From the NCBI GenBank assembly GCA_946887045.1, contig CAMPKC010000048.1, positions 1 through 36,596 of the forward strand: 36,596 nt of DNA, written 5' to 3'. The stretch comes from an uncultured Sphingobacteriaceae bacterium. GTDB lineage: Bacteria > Bacteroidota > Bacteroidia > Sphingobacteriales > Sphingobacteriaceae. The notes beneath the pieces are model-generated. The model made no database searches. It was not told where the DNA came from and saw nothing but the letters and a program-made list of their open reading frames with translations. The position numbers were made by a program, and so were the translations under genes. Positions 9,679 through 18,442 of this stretch are shown here, piece after piece; position 1 is the first letter of the stretch, and each line of letters begins with the position of its first letter.

Positions 9679-9713
9679 AATCAAACTAAAATATAATTAA
9701 TCACCAGACCTGA

Positions 9714-12134
9714 ATGACCACCCATCTTAAATTACTTTTAACAGTTCTAATATACTTAGCTTTTTCTCTGAAAGGCACTGCTCAAAACACATTGTCTAAC
9801 AAAAGGACCCAAGCTTTTGATTACAACTGGAAGTTCTCGCTGGGGGACAATGCTCATGCCAGTGGTATTAACTTTAATGATAAAAACTGGCGGAATCTTA
9901 CTTTACCGCACGATTGGAGCATCGAAGGTATTATTGATCCCAAAAACCCAATGGGGAACGACGGCGGGTATTTCCCGGCAGGAATAGCCTGGTATCGTAA
10001 ACATTTTACAGTACCTGCTGCTCTGAAAGGAAGACCTGTGTCGATTTACTTCGAAGGTATTTATATGAATTCGGAGGTTTTTATTAATGGAAAATCTCTT
10101 GGAGTACGTCCTTATGGATACTCATCGTTTCAGTATGACCTTACGCCCTACCTAAATTATGACAAAGAAAATATCATCGCAGTACGTGTTGATAATTCAG
10201 AACAAAAAAATAGCAGGTGGTATAGCGGATCGGGCATTTACAGACATGTCTGGCTTACAATTACGGATCCGATTCATATCGAGCACTGGGGTGTAGCTAT
10301 CACGACTCCGGAGGTGAGCGAAACAAGCGCAATAGTTCAGATAAAGAGTCGAATTAAAAATGAAGGAAATTTGCCAGCTAAAATCGTTCTATCAACGGTA
10401 TTAAATGATAAAAATAGCATCGAGGTCGGCATGGATAAAGTACAAGTAGAGCTGGCAGTAGATGAAGTGAAAGAAGTGGTACAAACCATAAGAATAAGCA
10501 AGCCCCTGCTTTGGGCTCCTGAAATCCCGAATCTGTACAAAGCACAGGTGTCGTTAGTAGAAAATGGTTCAACTATTGACAAAACTGAAAACTCCTTCGG
10601 AATTCGCAGTCTGGCATTCAGCACCGATAAAGGATTCCAGCTAAACGGTAAGAAAACAATCCTCAACGGTGGCTGTGTTCATCATGACAACGGCGCCTTG
10701 GGAGCAGCGGCATACGACAGGGCCGAAGTAAGAAAGGTTGAACTATTAAAAGCAGCAGGATTCAATGCTGTCCGGACATCTCATAATCCTCCCTCGGAAG
10801 CTTTTTTAAACGCTTGCGACAGACTGGGACTTCTGGTAATAGATGAATCATTTGACGGATGGAGAACGAGTAAAACGCCCCACGACTACGCAAAATATTT
10901 CGATGCCTGGTGGCACCGCGATATTGAAGCTATGGTATTACGCGACCGGAATCACCCCTCAATTTTTATGTGGAGTATAGGCAACGAAATCATTGAGAGG
11001 AAAAAAGCAGAAGCTGTCGAAACTGCCGGTAAACTTGCAGGTCTTATCCGGCAGATTGACCCTACGCGTCCGGTAACTTCCGCTATTACTACCTGGGATG
11101 AAGATTGGGAGATATTCGATCCGCTTTTTGCTGCACATGATGTGGCTGGTTATAATTACCAATTACATCGTGCTTCAGCCGATCATGCCCGTGTCCCCTC
11201 CCGTGTTATTGTACAAACAGAATCGTATCCCCGCGATGCTTTCGTGAATTGGAAGCTGGTGCAGGAGAATCCGTATATTATTGGTGATTTTGTTTGGACC
11301 GCTATGGATTATTTAGGAGAATCAGGCATAGGACGGTATTTTTATCCTGGTGAGCTGAGCGGACAACATTGGGAAAAGGACTTTTTTCCGTGGCATGGGG
11401 CGTATTGTGGCGACATTGACCTCACAGGCTGGAGAAAGCCGATCTCTCATTATAGAGATTTGTTGTATAATGATGGCAAAAAACTATATTTAGCAGTAAG
11501 AGAACCAAATCCGGCTAATGGAAAAATAGAAGAAACGATGTGGTCGGTTTGGCCTACATGGGAAAGCTGGACATGGCCCGCGTTTGAAGGGAAAGATATA
11601 CAAGTTGAGGTATACTCAAGATATCCTAAAGTTCGACTTTATCTGAATAACAAACTGATTGGAGAAAAACCAACTGGTAAAGAGCAGCAATTTAAAGCAA
11701 CCTTCACTTTACCCTATTCTGCAGGAATCTTAAGAGCTGTGGGGCTTGAAGGAAGCATGGAGACAGAGTCAAAGGTGTTAAAAACTGCCGCTCAGGCAGC
11801 TAAGATAAATTTAAGCCCAGACCGAACACAAATACTTGCTGATGGACAGGATTTGTCATATGTGACCGTTGAAATAACGGATAAAAACGGGATTATTCAG
11901 CCTAACGCAGAAAACCGACTTCAATTTACTTTGAAGGGTCCCGGAGTTATAGTGGGACTTGACAATGCAAATTTGAAGGATTCTGATCCGTATACAGGCA
12001 ACAAACGTAAAGCCTGGCACGGGCGAGCGCTCGTTATTATAAAAAGCGCTGGTGAGAAAGGAGATATTAAGCTAACAGTGAGCTCTGCAGGCTTACCAGA
12101 CGCCAATGCAATTATCAAGGTCAAGAAGCCTTAA
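9714..12134 (+). CDS. GH2 family beta-galactosidase-like enzyme
   Basis: Secreted retaining exo-beta-glycosidase, most likely a beta-galactosidase; beta-glucuronidase is an alternative. A signal peptide (MTTHLKLLLTVLIYLAFSL, cleavage near GTAQ) is followed by the GH2 sugar-binding domain (about 28-190; LPHDWSIEG, GGYFPAGIAWYRKHF). An Ig-like domain (about 195-300) and the TIM barrel follow, with acid/base Glu425 (WSIGNEI) and nucleophile Glu503 (VQTESYP). A DUF4982-like segment (about 625-690) and a C-terminal Ig/BIG-like domain (about 705-806) complete the 806-aa protein, a usual length for Bacteroidota periplasmic GH2 enzymes. It stands alone on the plus strand, divergent from the GH27 operon and converging tail to tail, with an 18-nt gap, on the DUF5107-TPR gene. 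It would remove beta-linked galactose exposed by the arabinosidases. Confidence 0.92.
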   Translation: MTTHLKLLLTVLIYLAFSLKGTAQNTLSNKRTQAFDYNWKFSLGDNAHASGINFNDKNWRNLTLPHDWSIEGIIDPKNPMGNDGGYFPAGIAWYRKHFTVPAALKGRPVSIYFEGIYMNSEVFINGKSLGVRPYGYSSFQYDLTPYLNYDKENIIAVRVDNSEQKNSRWYSGSGIYRHVWLTITDPIHIEHWGVAITTPEVSETSAIVQIKSRIKNEGNLPAKIVLSTVLNDKNSIEVGMDKVQVELAVDEVKEVVQTIRISKPLLWAPEIPNLYKAQVSLVENGSTIDKTENSFGIRSLAFSTDKGFQLNGKKTILNGGCVHHDNGALGAAAYDRAEVRKVELLKAAGFNAVRTSHNPPSEAFLNACDRLGLLVIDESFDGWRTSKTPHDYAKYFDAWWHRDIEAMVLRDRNHPSIFMWSIGNEIIERKKAEAVETAGKLAGLIRQIDPTRPVTSAITTWDEDWEIFDPLFAAHDVAGYNYQLHRASADHARVPSRVIVQTESYPRDAFVNWKLVQENPYIIGDFVWTAMDYLGESGIGRYFYPGELSGQHWEKDFFPWHGAYCGDIDLTGWRKPISHYRDLLYNDGKKLYLAVREPNPANGKIEETMWSVWPTWESWTWPAFEGKDIQVEVYSRYPKVRLYLNNKLIGEKPTGKEQQFKATFTLPYSAGILRAVGLEGSMETESKVLKTAAQAAKINLSPDRTQILADGQDLSYVTVEITDKNGIIQPNAENRLQFTLKGPGVIVGLDNANLKDSDPYTGNKRKAWHGRALVIIKSAGEKGDIKLTVSSAGLPDANAIIKVKKP

Positions 12135-12152
12135 GAAGAATACAACACTCTA

Positions 12153-15100
12153 CTATAACAACAAAGCAGCTTTCTCCTGGTGCTCGGCTGCATGCAGATG
12201 AGAGCATGCTCCAAAATGCATTGCATCTTGCGCTAAAGCGAGCTTTAACTCCTTTTTAGCATTGCTAAAATCCTTTAATCCGAGTAAACCCAGCCCAATT
12301 AAATACCGACAATGGGTTGTGTTTCTCACATTCAGATTATCTTCAAAAATCAGCAAGTCGGGAAGTGACACTGCGAAATAATCTATCTTAACGGTATCGT
12401 TTATGTGCGTTTTGCCATAATCAATCAGTTTTTGAAAGATATTTGCAGCTTTTTCCTCTTCATTAAGTTGTATCCACGCTAAGCCCTGATAAAAGATCTT
12501 ATCTGGCTGCTGATCGTTATAAAACATTGCCGCCGAAGGCTCTGAAAGACCATTCACTGCTTTCTTAAAACACTCCTTTGCTTTATCCTTTTGACCCAGT
12601 TTTTCGTAAGCGCATCCTAACCAATAAAATATATCGTTTTCCTGAGCGCCGTAAAGTTTTCCTTCACCTAAATTATGAGGGTATTCCTGAGCCATTTGCA
12701 ACTTTTCGATTGCTTGCTCATACTCCTGATCCTGGATATGTTGCTTAGTCATTTCCACCAAACTGTAGATGTACTGGCCAGAAACTTTTCCTTCGCCGCC
12801 CTCCCATGGATGAAACTGACGAGCCATTATTAACTCAAAGGCCTTCCCGTATTGGCCAAGCAAATTATATAGTGCGACTCTTTCCAAATAAACATCATCA
12901 CGAAATTCGACCAGTTCTATATGTTGTTCAAGAAATTCAAGTCGTTGACCGGGAGCTTTGTTAAGGCGTTTGTATAACTGATCAAGCTCCATAAATACGC
13001 GGGCGTCTGTTTGATCAAGAGCGAAAGCTTTTTCGAAACATTCTAAAGCTTTTTCCTGCTCATTGCGTTTGTTAAAATAAGCAATAGCGAGGTTGCGAAA
13101 TACAGTAGCGAAAGAAGCATCTCTCTTAGCCGATAACTCCCACATCGTCATAGCGCTATCATACTGTCGTTTATCGTACCACAGATTACCCAAATAATAT
13201 GGTGCTTTTGCATCAGCCGTATTAAGTGTAAAAGCAGCCTTTAACGCATTAACATCTTCTATCCGGTTCGGAAAGCACAGATCTGAATTAGCTGAGGCGC
13301 CCTTTTGGTAAAACGCCAAAGCTTTCTCATGGTTGCCTGACTGCTGGTTGAACCAACCCAAATAATAAAACACCATAGGATAGATTTCATTCGCATTATC
13401 GGTTAAAGCGAAACTTAACAAGTCAATCGCTTCTGTATATAATCCTGATGCTGCATAGTCTAAAGCATATTCGCTAAGATTATGTGCTGTTTGGCGTGAT
13501 AAACGAAGCAAAAAATCTATAGAAACCTTTACTGCGTCTTCGTCTCCCAGGTGATGATAAAGTTTAGCCTGCTCAAAATAGATAGCAAGGTTAAATAGGT
13601 CGCGTTTTAATGCGGTTACACAAACGTCCAAAGCCTCATCTACACGATTTAGCTTGCGCAGAATAACTACCTTTAAAGCCCATGCTTTACTATTACGCGA
13701 ATTCCTGTCAATCGCCCAGTCAATGTGGTATAATGCAGATTCATAATCACCTTTTGATACATCCAATTGTGCTACCGAAAAATAACCGCTATCCTGCCAT
13801 GCGCTGCTCCAGGTAGATTTATAGAATGCTTCGTAGGCTTCCTCATTCTTCCCCTGGATTTTCAAGCACAAGCCCAGGTTATAATAAGGTTCTCCATCGT
13901 ATGGATTTGGATTCCGCTGGATCAAGGTTTCTACAGCTTTACGGAAATATGGTTCAGCTTTTTCAAACTGACCACGACGCAAATACCATTTACCTAAAGC
14001 GTTATTGCAGCGAATGTCTTTTGAATCACGATGCAATGCTTCTTCGTAATAGTCCACCGGATTGTAAGTTGCATGACGATATTGCTCCAGGTGCAAACCG
14101 GTTAAGAAAAGCTGCTCATTATTTTCAACATCCTTCGGCGGCAGCGCCGCTTTCGCTGGCTCCGGAATTTCGTTTTTACGATTTGTAGCCGGTTCATAAC
14201 GAATAAGTTCTTTGCCCTGAGCATTTTCTATGATCAGTAAAATCTCATCTTCTGTAACTTCGCGAGGTAAAGCTATTTCCTTTTGGAAAAGATTTTCAGG
14301 AGAAACGTCAATCACTTCAGAATAAACCAATTCAGTTCCGATATATAATTTGAGGTTATTCGCATTCTGTACTGATGTAGCAAATACTTTGACGTTGGCT
14401 ATTTTGCCTTCAGTATCAAGATATACCATTAGATCTTTTGTAGCATTTTTCACAACTCCCAACTCGCGGTAAGGCATAAAATATTGCGTAAAAGATTTTT
14501 CCTCATAGGGCATTAACCATGAAAAGTCAGGTTGATTGTCAGTGAAAACCCCTGTCATTAATTCAATGTAAGGTCCGTCTTCATCCGTCAGGTTTCTATC
14601 CCAGGCTTTACCAAAATCGCTATGCCCCCAGGTCCACTGCTTTTTTCCGGGAGATACATGATGATTGGCTACATGCAATACCCCAGCCTGAGAATCATTT
14701 TCATAGCCGCCTACAAAATCGTAATCGGAACGTATGGCCATGTATGAAGTTGGTACAGGAATGTTTTTATACTTTGAAATATCTGTACCCGGTGAATAAT
14801 CGACTTTATAATATGTCCCTGTAGCTATAGGAAAAGTTGAAACATCACGCTTACCATGATCGAATACAGCATTCACATCAGGTGGAAAAACCGATTGATA
14901 ATCTTCATTGACCTTTACAGCCGGATTAGCCCACCATAAAAAGGTTTGAGGCAAGCTGGTACGGTTATATAACTTTGCCTTAATTTCAAGATAGGCTTTA
15001 TCTGGATGAAGAGTAAAACCAGCCATACCTTTCGTGCGAAACATACGCTCCACCTCATTCACCCAAACGGTTTTACTTCCGTCAGGATTTTCTTCGATAG

Positions 15101-15515
15101 TGAAATCAACCGGCTCAAAAGTACTTGGACGATGATGCTGCGGCCAGTTAAACTCTATCCCTCCGGATATCCAGGGACCGCACAAACCTACCAATGCCGG
15201 CTTAATTACCTGGTTATAATAAATAAAGTGTCGCTCTTTAACCTTATCATAAGCCATTTGCACCCTTCCTCCTAATTCTGGAAGAATCATGATTTTGAGG
15301 TATTTATTTTCAAGAAATAATCCTGTGTATTCGACATCCGTTTTTTCGTCGTAAATTTTCTCAATTACCGGATTTGGATACACCACACCGCTACTACCCT
15401 GATAAACCCGTTTTTCAAAAAACATTGGGTTTTTATCTGGTTTACCAATACCATAAGTGGGAATACTCACTTTCTCCTCCCATATATTTACAAAAAACTC
15501 ACTCATACTAGTCAT
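12153..15515 (-). CDS. DUF5107 domain protein with long TPR array
   Basis: Large 1120-aa protein without signal peptide or membrane segments, so probably cytoplasmic. Residues about 10-370 form a DUF5107 region, beta-rich with motifs PELGGR (79-84), GGIEFNWPQHHRP (118-130), TWGHSDFGKAWD (295-306) and GPYIELMTG (314-322). These recall the beta-supersandwich of galactose mutarotase-like proteins and many carry acidic residues plus His, but a catalytic role is not established. A short beta-domain (about 375-450) and many TPR repeats from about 480 to the C-terminus follow (for example LGKWYLRRGQFEKAEPYFRKA). The TPRs suggest partner binding or oligomerisation. It lies 20 nt downstream of a sugar symporter, so it probably acts on or responds to the imported sugar. 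An in-frame Met4 (15506) could be the actual start. Biochemical function unknown. Confidence 0.85.
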   Translation of the reverse strand: MTSMSEFFVNIWEEKVSIPTYGIGKPDKNPMFFEKRVYQGSSGVVYPNPVIEKIYDEKTDVEYTGLFLENKYLKIMILPELGGRVQMAYDKVKERHFIYYNQVIKPALVGLCGPWISGGIEFNWPQHHRPSTFEPVDFTIEENPDGSKTVWVNEVERMFRTKGMAGFTLHPDKAYLEIKAKLYNRTSLPQTFLWWANPAVKVNEDYQSVFPPDVNAVFDHGKRDVSTFPIATGTYYKVDYSPGTDISKYKNIPVPTSYMAIRSDYDFVGGYENDSQAGVLHVANHHVSPGKKQWTWGHSDFGKAWDRNLTDEDGPYIELMTGVFTDNQPDFSWLMPYEEKSFTQYFMPYRELGVVKNATKDLMVYLDTEGKIANVKVFATSVQNANNLKLYIGTELVYSEVIDVSPENLFQKEIALPREVTEDEILLIIENAQGKELIRYEPATNRKNEIPEPAKAALPPKDVENNEQLFLTGLHLEQYRHATYNPVDYYEEALHRDSKDIRCNNALGKWYLRRGQFEKAEPYFRKAVETLIQRNPNPYDGEPYYNLGLCLKIQGKNEEAYEAFYKSTWSSAWQDSGYFSVAQLDVSKGDYESALYHIDWAIDRNSRNSKAWALKVVILRKLNRVDEALDVCVTALKRDLFNLAIYFEQAKLYHHLGDEDAVKVSIDFLLRLSRQTAHNLSEYALDYAASGLYTEAIDLLSFALTDNANEIYPMVFYYLGWFNQQSGNHEKALAFYQKGASANSDLCFPNRIEDVNALKAAFTLNTADAKAPYYLGNLWYDKRQYDSAMTMWELSAKRDASFATVFRNLAIAYFNKRNEQEKALECFEKAFALDQTDARVFMELDQLYKRLNKAPGQRLEFLEQHIELVEFRDDVYLERVALYNLLGQYGKAFELIMARQFHPWEGGEGKVSGQYIYSLVEMTKQHIQDQEYEQAIEKLQMAQEYPHNLGEGKLYGAQENDIFYWLGCAYEKLGQKDKAKECFKKAVNGLSEPSAAMFYNDQQPDKIFYQGLAWIQLNEEEKAANIFQKLIDYGKTHINDTVKIDYFAVSLPDLLIFEDNLNVRNTTHCRYLIGLGLLGLKDFSNAKKELKLALAQDAMHFGACSHLHAAEHQEKAALLL

Positions 15516-15516
15516 T

Positions 15517-15530
15517 TATCAGTACTGATA
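15517..15530. promoter_or_regulatory. 14-bp perfect palindrome between symporter and DUF5107 genes
   Basis: TATCAGTACTGATA is perfectly self-complementary and fills most of the 20-nt gap between the symporter stop and the DUF5107 start. It could be a regulator binding site or a weak RNA hairpin affecting translation of the downstream gene. A half-site (ATCAGT, within TGATCAGT) also lies just upstream of the symporter at about 16898. Function is not shown. Confidence 0.3.
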
Positions 15531-15535
15531 TTAAA

Positions 15536-16885
15536 TTAATGTCTTACTAAATCTATTTCTAACTCTTCTAATGTTCTCCCTTTGGTCTCTTTCACTTTGC
15601 TTTTCACAAACAAGAATCCTAAAAAGCATATAATGGCGTATAAATAAAATGGCCCGAAAGTACCCAGTTCCTCAGCAAGTATTGGGAAAGTGAATACAAG
15701 AATAAAATATGCTCCCCATAAAGAAACAATAGCCACAGACGAAGCAACACCTCGTATATTGTTAGGGAATATTTCAGAGATAAGCACCCAGGTAACCGGC
15801 GCAAGGGAGGTTGCATACATGGCAATTGCTAACAACACAAAAATGGATACCAGACCGGCTGAAGCCTGATTTTGAAGTAAAAATGCCAGAACGATATAAA
15901 CGATCGACAAACCAAGAGATCCGATCAGCATTAATGGACGACGGCCGAGTTTATCGACCTGCCACATAGCAACCAGGGTAAATACCAGGTTTACAATACC
16001 AATTGAAACAGTTTCGAACAACTGCTGATTTAGATTGGCCCCAACAGATTCAAAAATTGTTGAGGTATAATTGAATACTACATTTATTCCGCATAATTGC
16101 TGAAAAACCGCCAGTGTAATACCAACAACAACTGCAGGACGAACACTTTTCGCAAATACGGCCTTGTATGATTGTTTAGTATTTCCCTTAAGTGATTTTT
16201 GAATATCATTGAAAGTATTTTCGGCAAAGGCAAGGTTACCGATCTTATCAAGAACTTTCTTGGCTTGCTCTTGTTTTCCGGCTTTAACCAACCAACGGGG
16301 GCTTTCTGGTAACCAGAGTACACCCAGGAAAAATAATATTGAAGGAATGGCACCAAGGCCAAACATCCATCTCCAGGCCTCTGGTCCACTATCAGCAAGT
16401 GTGTAGTTAACTAAATTGGTTATTAAAATCCCGAAAACAATAGTCAGCTGATTAATGGCGACATTGCGGCCTCTCATATGTGCAGGTGAAACTTCGGCAA
16501 TGTACATCGGACTTAACATAGAAGCCATTCCCACGCCTATACCCGCTGCAAAACGCATCAGAACAAAAGTTGTCAAACCCTGCGATAAGGCCATTCCTAA
16601 TGATGAAACGGCAAAAATTGAGGCAGCAAGTATCAGGCCCGGTTTTCTTCCGTATTTATCAGCTAAATTACCTGCCCATAGACATCCAACAATACAGCCT
16701 AAAGCTAAAGAGCCGGTAAGAAAACCTTCCCACCATGCATTTAAAGCAAACTCGGAGCGCAAAAACGGTAAAGCTCCGGAAATCACCGCAAAATCGAATC
16801 CGAATAGATATCCCCCAAGTGCCGAAATAAAAGATATACCTACGATATAGCCAGTTTTGAAAGTAACAGGTTGTTGATTAGTCAT
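15536..16885 (-). CDS. MFS sugar porter (pentose/hexose:H+ symporter, XylE/AraE-like)
   Basis: Inner-membrane sugar/proton symporter of 449 aa with 12 hydrophobic segments. Sugar-porter signatures are all present: FGFDFAVISG with proton-coupling-type Asp31, DKYGRKPG (77-83), EVSPAHMRGR (131-140), PESPRW (193-198), and DKLGRRPL (311-318). Residues matching the xylose-contacting positions of E. coli XylE are kept: Gln146 (AINQLT), Gln262/Gln263/Asn268 (QQLCGIN) and Trp366 (PVTWVL). The sugar is therefore a pentose or hexose, and arabinose, galactose or xylose would suit the neighbouring hydrolases. It heads a two-gene operon with DUF5107-TPR and is divergent from the AraC regulator, with a shared promoter element 115-135 nt upstream. 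The exact substrate is inference. Confidence 0.93.
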   Translation of the reverse strand: MTNQQPVTFKTGYIVGISFISALGGYLFGFDFAVISGALPFLRSEFALNAWWEGFLTGSLALGCIVGCLWAGNLADKYGRKPGLILAASIFAVSSLGMALSQGLTTFVLMRFAAGIGVGMASMLSPMYIAEVSPAHMRGRNVAINQLTIVFGILITNLVNYTLADSGPEAWRWMFGLGAIPSILFFLGVLWLPESPRWLVKAGKQEQAKKVLDKIGNLAFAENTFNDIQKSLKGNTKQSYKAVFAKSVRPAVVVGITLAVFQQLCGINVVFNYTSTIFESVGANLNQQLFETVSIGIVNLVFTLVAMWQVDKLGRRPLMLIGSLGLSIVYIVLAFLLQNQASAGLVSIFVLLAIAMYATSLAPVTWVLISEIFPNNIRGVASSVAIVSLWGAYFILVFTFPILAEELGTFGPFYLYAIICFLGFLFVKSKVKETKGRTLEELEIDLVRH

Positions 16886-17000
16886 ATTTAGTATTTGATC
16901 AGTCTTTTTAATTTATATTAAGTATTAAGGTCTGGTAGAAGTTCAATCAAGTGAAGCGTTTCTCCATATTCGAAGGCTAAACTTTATCTCGCGGTATTGT

Positions 17001-17044
17001 GGTTTATTAAATTCAAACATAGCAGAGAAATGCCTGATTTAAAA
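17001..17044 (-). promoter_or_regulatory. Putative promoter/operator of the symporter-DUF5107 operon
   Basis: On the minus strand: TTTT (17041-17044), 19 nt, TATGTTTG (17014-17021), 3 nt, TTAATAAACC (17001-17010). The -7 box matches TAnnTTTG and the -33 box matches TTTG in three of four positions. Both downstream blocks recur upstream of the GH27 operon at 9357-9378, pointing to co-regulation. The site lies in the 263-nt intergenic region facing the AraC gene. Confidence 0.5.
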
Positions 17045-17148
17045 TGGGTAATTCTTTGAAAAAGATAGACTATCTTCCAATTTAAAAATTCTTTTTTTTA
17101 TACTTCAAAACCAGTATAGTGCAATTAGTTGTTTAAATTTACCTATAA

Positions 17149-18045
17149 ATGGAGAATCTTACGGAAGATAAAAAGAAGGTAAAAGAGGGATTTGTTGGGC
17201 AAAAAATGATTGTGCTTCCACCAGACATAAAAAGACTGGTAACTAAAAATCCGCTGATCAAAGATCTTTATGTTACTGCAATTGGCTATTATCCCAAAGC
17301 CAACCATCACGATCGAGAACGAAAAAATGGTAGTCCTCAACACATTTTACTCTACTGTATTGAAGGAAATGGCTATATACATATCGGCCGAAAAAAACAT
17401 GAACTAAAGCCAAACAGTTATTTTATCATTCCGAAAGGCGTACCCCATCATTATGGCACTACTAACTCTGACCCATGGAGCATTTATTGGATACATTTTA
17501 GTGGTGAGCATTCAAACATTCTCTACTCAAGATATACCCGTGATTCTGAACCTGAAGTACAGTTTATACCTTATGATGAACATCGAGTTAAATTATTCGA
17601 TTTGATATTTACGATGCTGGAAAGAAATTACAGCATTCGTAATATGGAGTTAATCAATATTAAGTTGCTTGAATATTTATCTTCATTCATCTATCACGAA
17701 GAAATGTATCCTTCTTTTTATACTTCTGATCATATAAACAGTTCCATTGAATTTATGAAGAAAAACCTTCACTCTTCATACAATATACAAGAACTGGCCG
17801 AGAAGTTGAATTATTCTGTTTCACACTATTCCGCACTCTTTAAAAAGAAAACCGGGTTTTCTCCGATACATTATTATATTCAGTTAAAGATCCAGAAGTC
17901 TTGCCAATATCTGTATTTCACAGACATGAACATAAAAGAGATTTGCAGCAAAATAGGATTTGAGGACCCGTATTATTTCTCCAGAATGTTTAAAAAAATA
18001 ATGGGATCTTCACCTGCTAAATACCGGAGTCATCATAAGAAATAA
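17149..18045 (+). CDS. AraC family transcriptional regulator with cupin sensor domain
   Basis: Cytoplasmic regulator of 298 aa. The N-terminal half (about 40-140) is an AraC_binding-type cupin (HILLYCIEGNGYIHIG, SYFIIPKGVPHHYG) expected to bind a small sugar. The C-terminal hundred residues hold two helix-turn-helix motifs (NIQELAEKLNYSVSHYSALFK and NIKEICSKIGFEDPYYFSRMFK). It is divergently transcribed from the symporter-DUF5107 operon, so it probably controls that operon. The repeated element TATGTTTG...TTAATAAACC upstream of the symporter and of the GH27 operon is a candidate target, though this is untested. It has no signal peptide or membrane segment. Confidence 0.93.
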   Translation: MENLTEDKKKVKEGFVGQKMIVLPPDIKRLVTKNPLIKDLYVTAIGYYPKANHHDRERKNGSPQHILLYCIEGNGYIHIGRKKHELKPNSYFIIPKGVPHHYGTTNSDPWSIYWIHFSGEHSNILYSRYTRDSEPEVQFIPYDEHRVKLFDLIFTMLERNYSIRNMELINIKLLEYLSSFIYHEEMYPSFYTSDHINSSIEFMKKNLHSSYNIQELAEKLNYSVSHYSALFKKKTGFSPIHYYIQLKIQKSCQYLYFTDMNIKEICSKIGFEDPYYFSRMFKKIMGSSPAKYRSHHKK

Positions 18046-18442
18046 AGCTATATTGATATGCAAAGCGCAAAGTAAGTTTTAGAAGCATTTGAAACGATTC
18101 GCGCATTCAAGGTTTTTTTAAGCCAAAAAAATCAATCTTTTCCTCTTCTCTACAGCTTTTGATCCTGAGTCCTTGGTCCCTGGTCTTGATCCAGACCATA
18201 TTTAGGTTTCTCAAAAACCAAAACCCTTTCTACGTACTGTAAAGAGAGGCTGCTCCCGGACGGATAAATGCGCTTATTTTCCCAGTTTTTCCCATATCAG
18301 TTCACATTCTAATAATTCAACAAAATAACTTCAACATCCATTATTTTCATTTGTAATTATTTTTAATGAATTGATGAAGGAAATAATTTTTCAATCATCA
18401 TTTAAAAGAATCAACCTATGATTATAAATCAAAAAATCTATC
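18046..18442. other. Intergenic region between AraC and FAD-oxidase genes
   Basis: No gene is supported in these 397 nt. A weak hairpin (TTGAA/TTCAA, 18089-18110) followed by GG and seven T (18113-18119) lies about 45 nt past the AraC stop and could be a poor intrinsic terminator. Small imperfect repeats around GGTCCCTGGTCTTGATCC are seen near 18175-18200. No clear TAnnTTTG promoter was found for the downstream gene. Confidence 0.5.

Larger units (their letters stand above)
9241..9713. other. Divergent promoter region between GH27 operon and GH2
   Basis: This 473-nt A+T-rich region has no coding capacity of note. It holds the putative minus-strand promoter element at 9357-9378, a partial second copy of its downstream half (GGTTTATTTAA, 9254-9264), and a plus-strand promoter for GH2 at 9647-9678. 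The long spacer leaves room for regulator binding. The GH27 leader would be about 130 to 160 nt, depending on the start codon. Confidence 0.6.
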
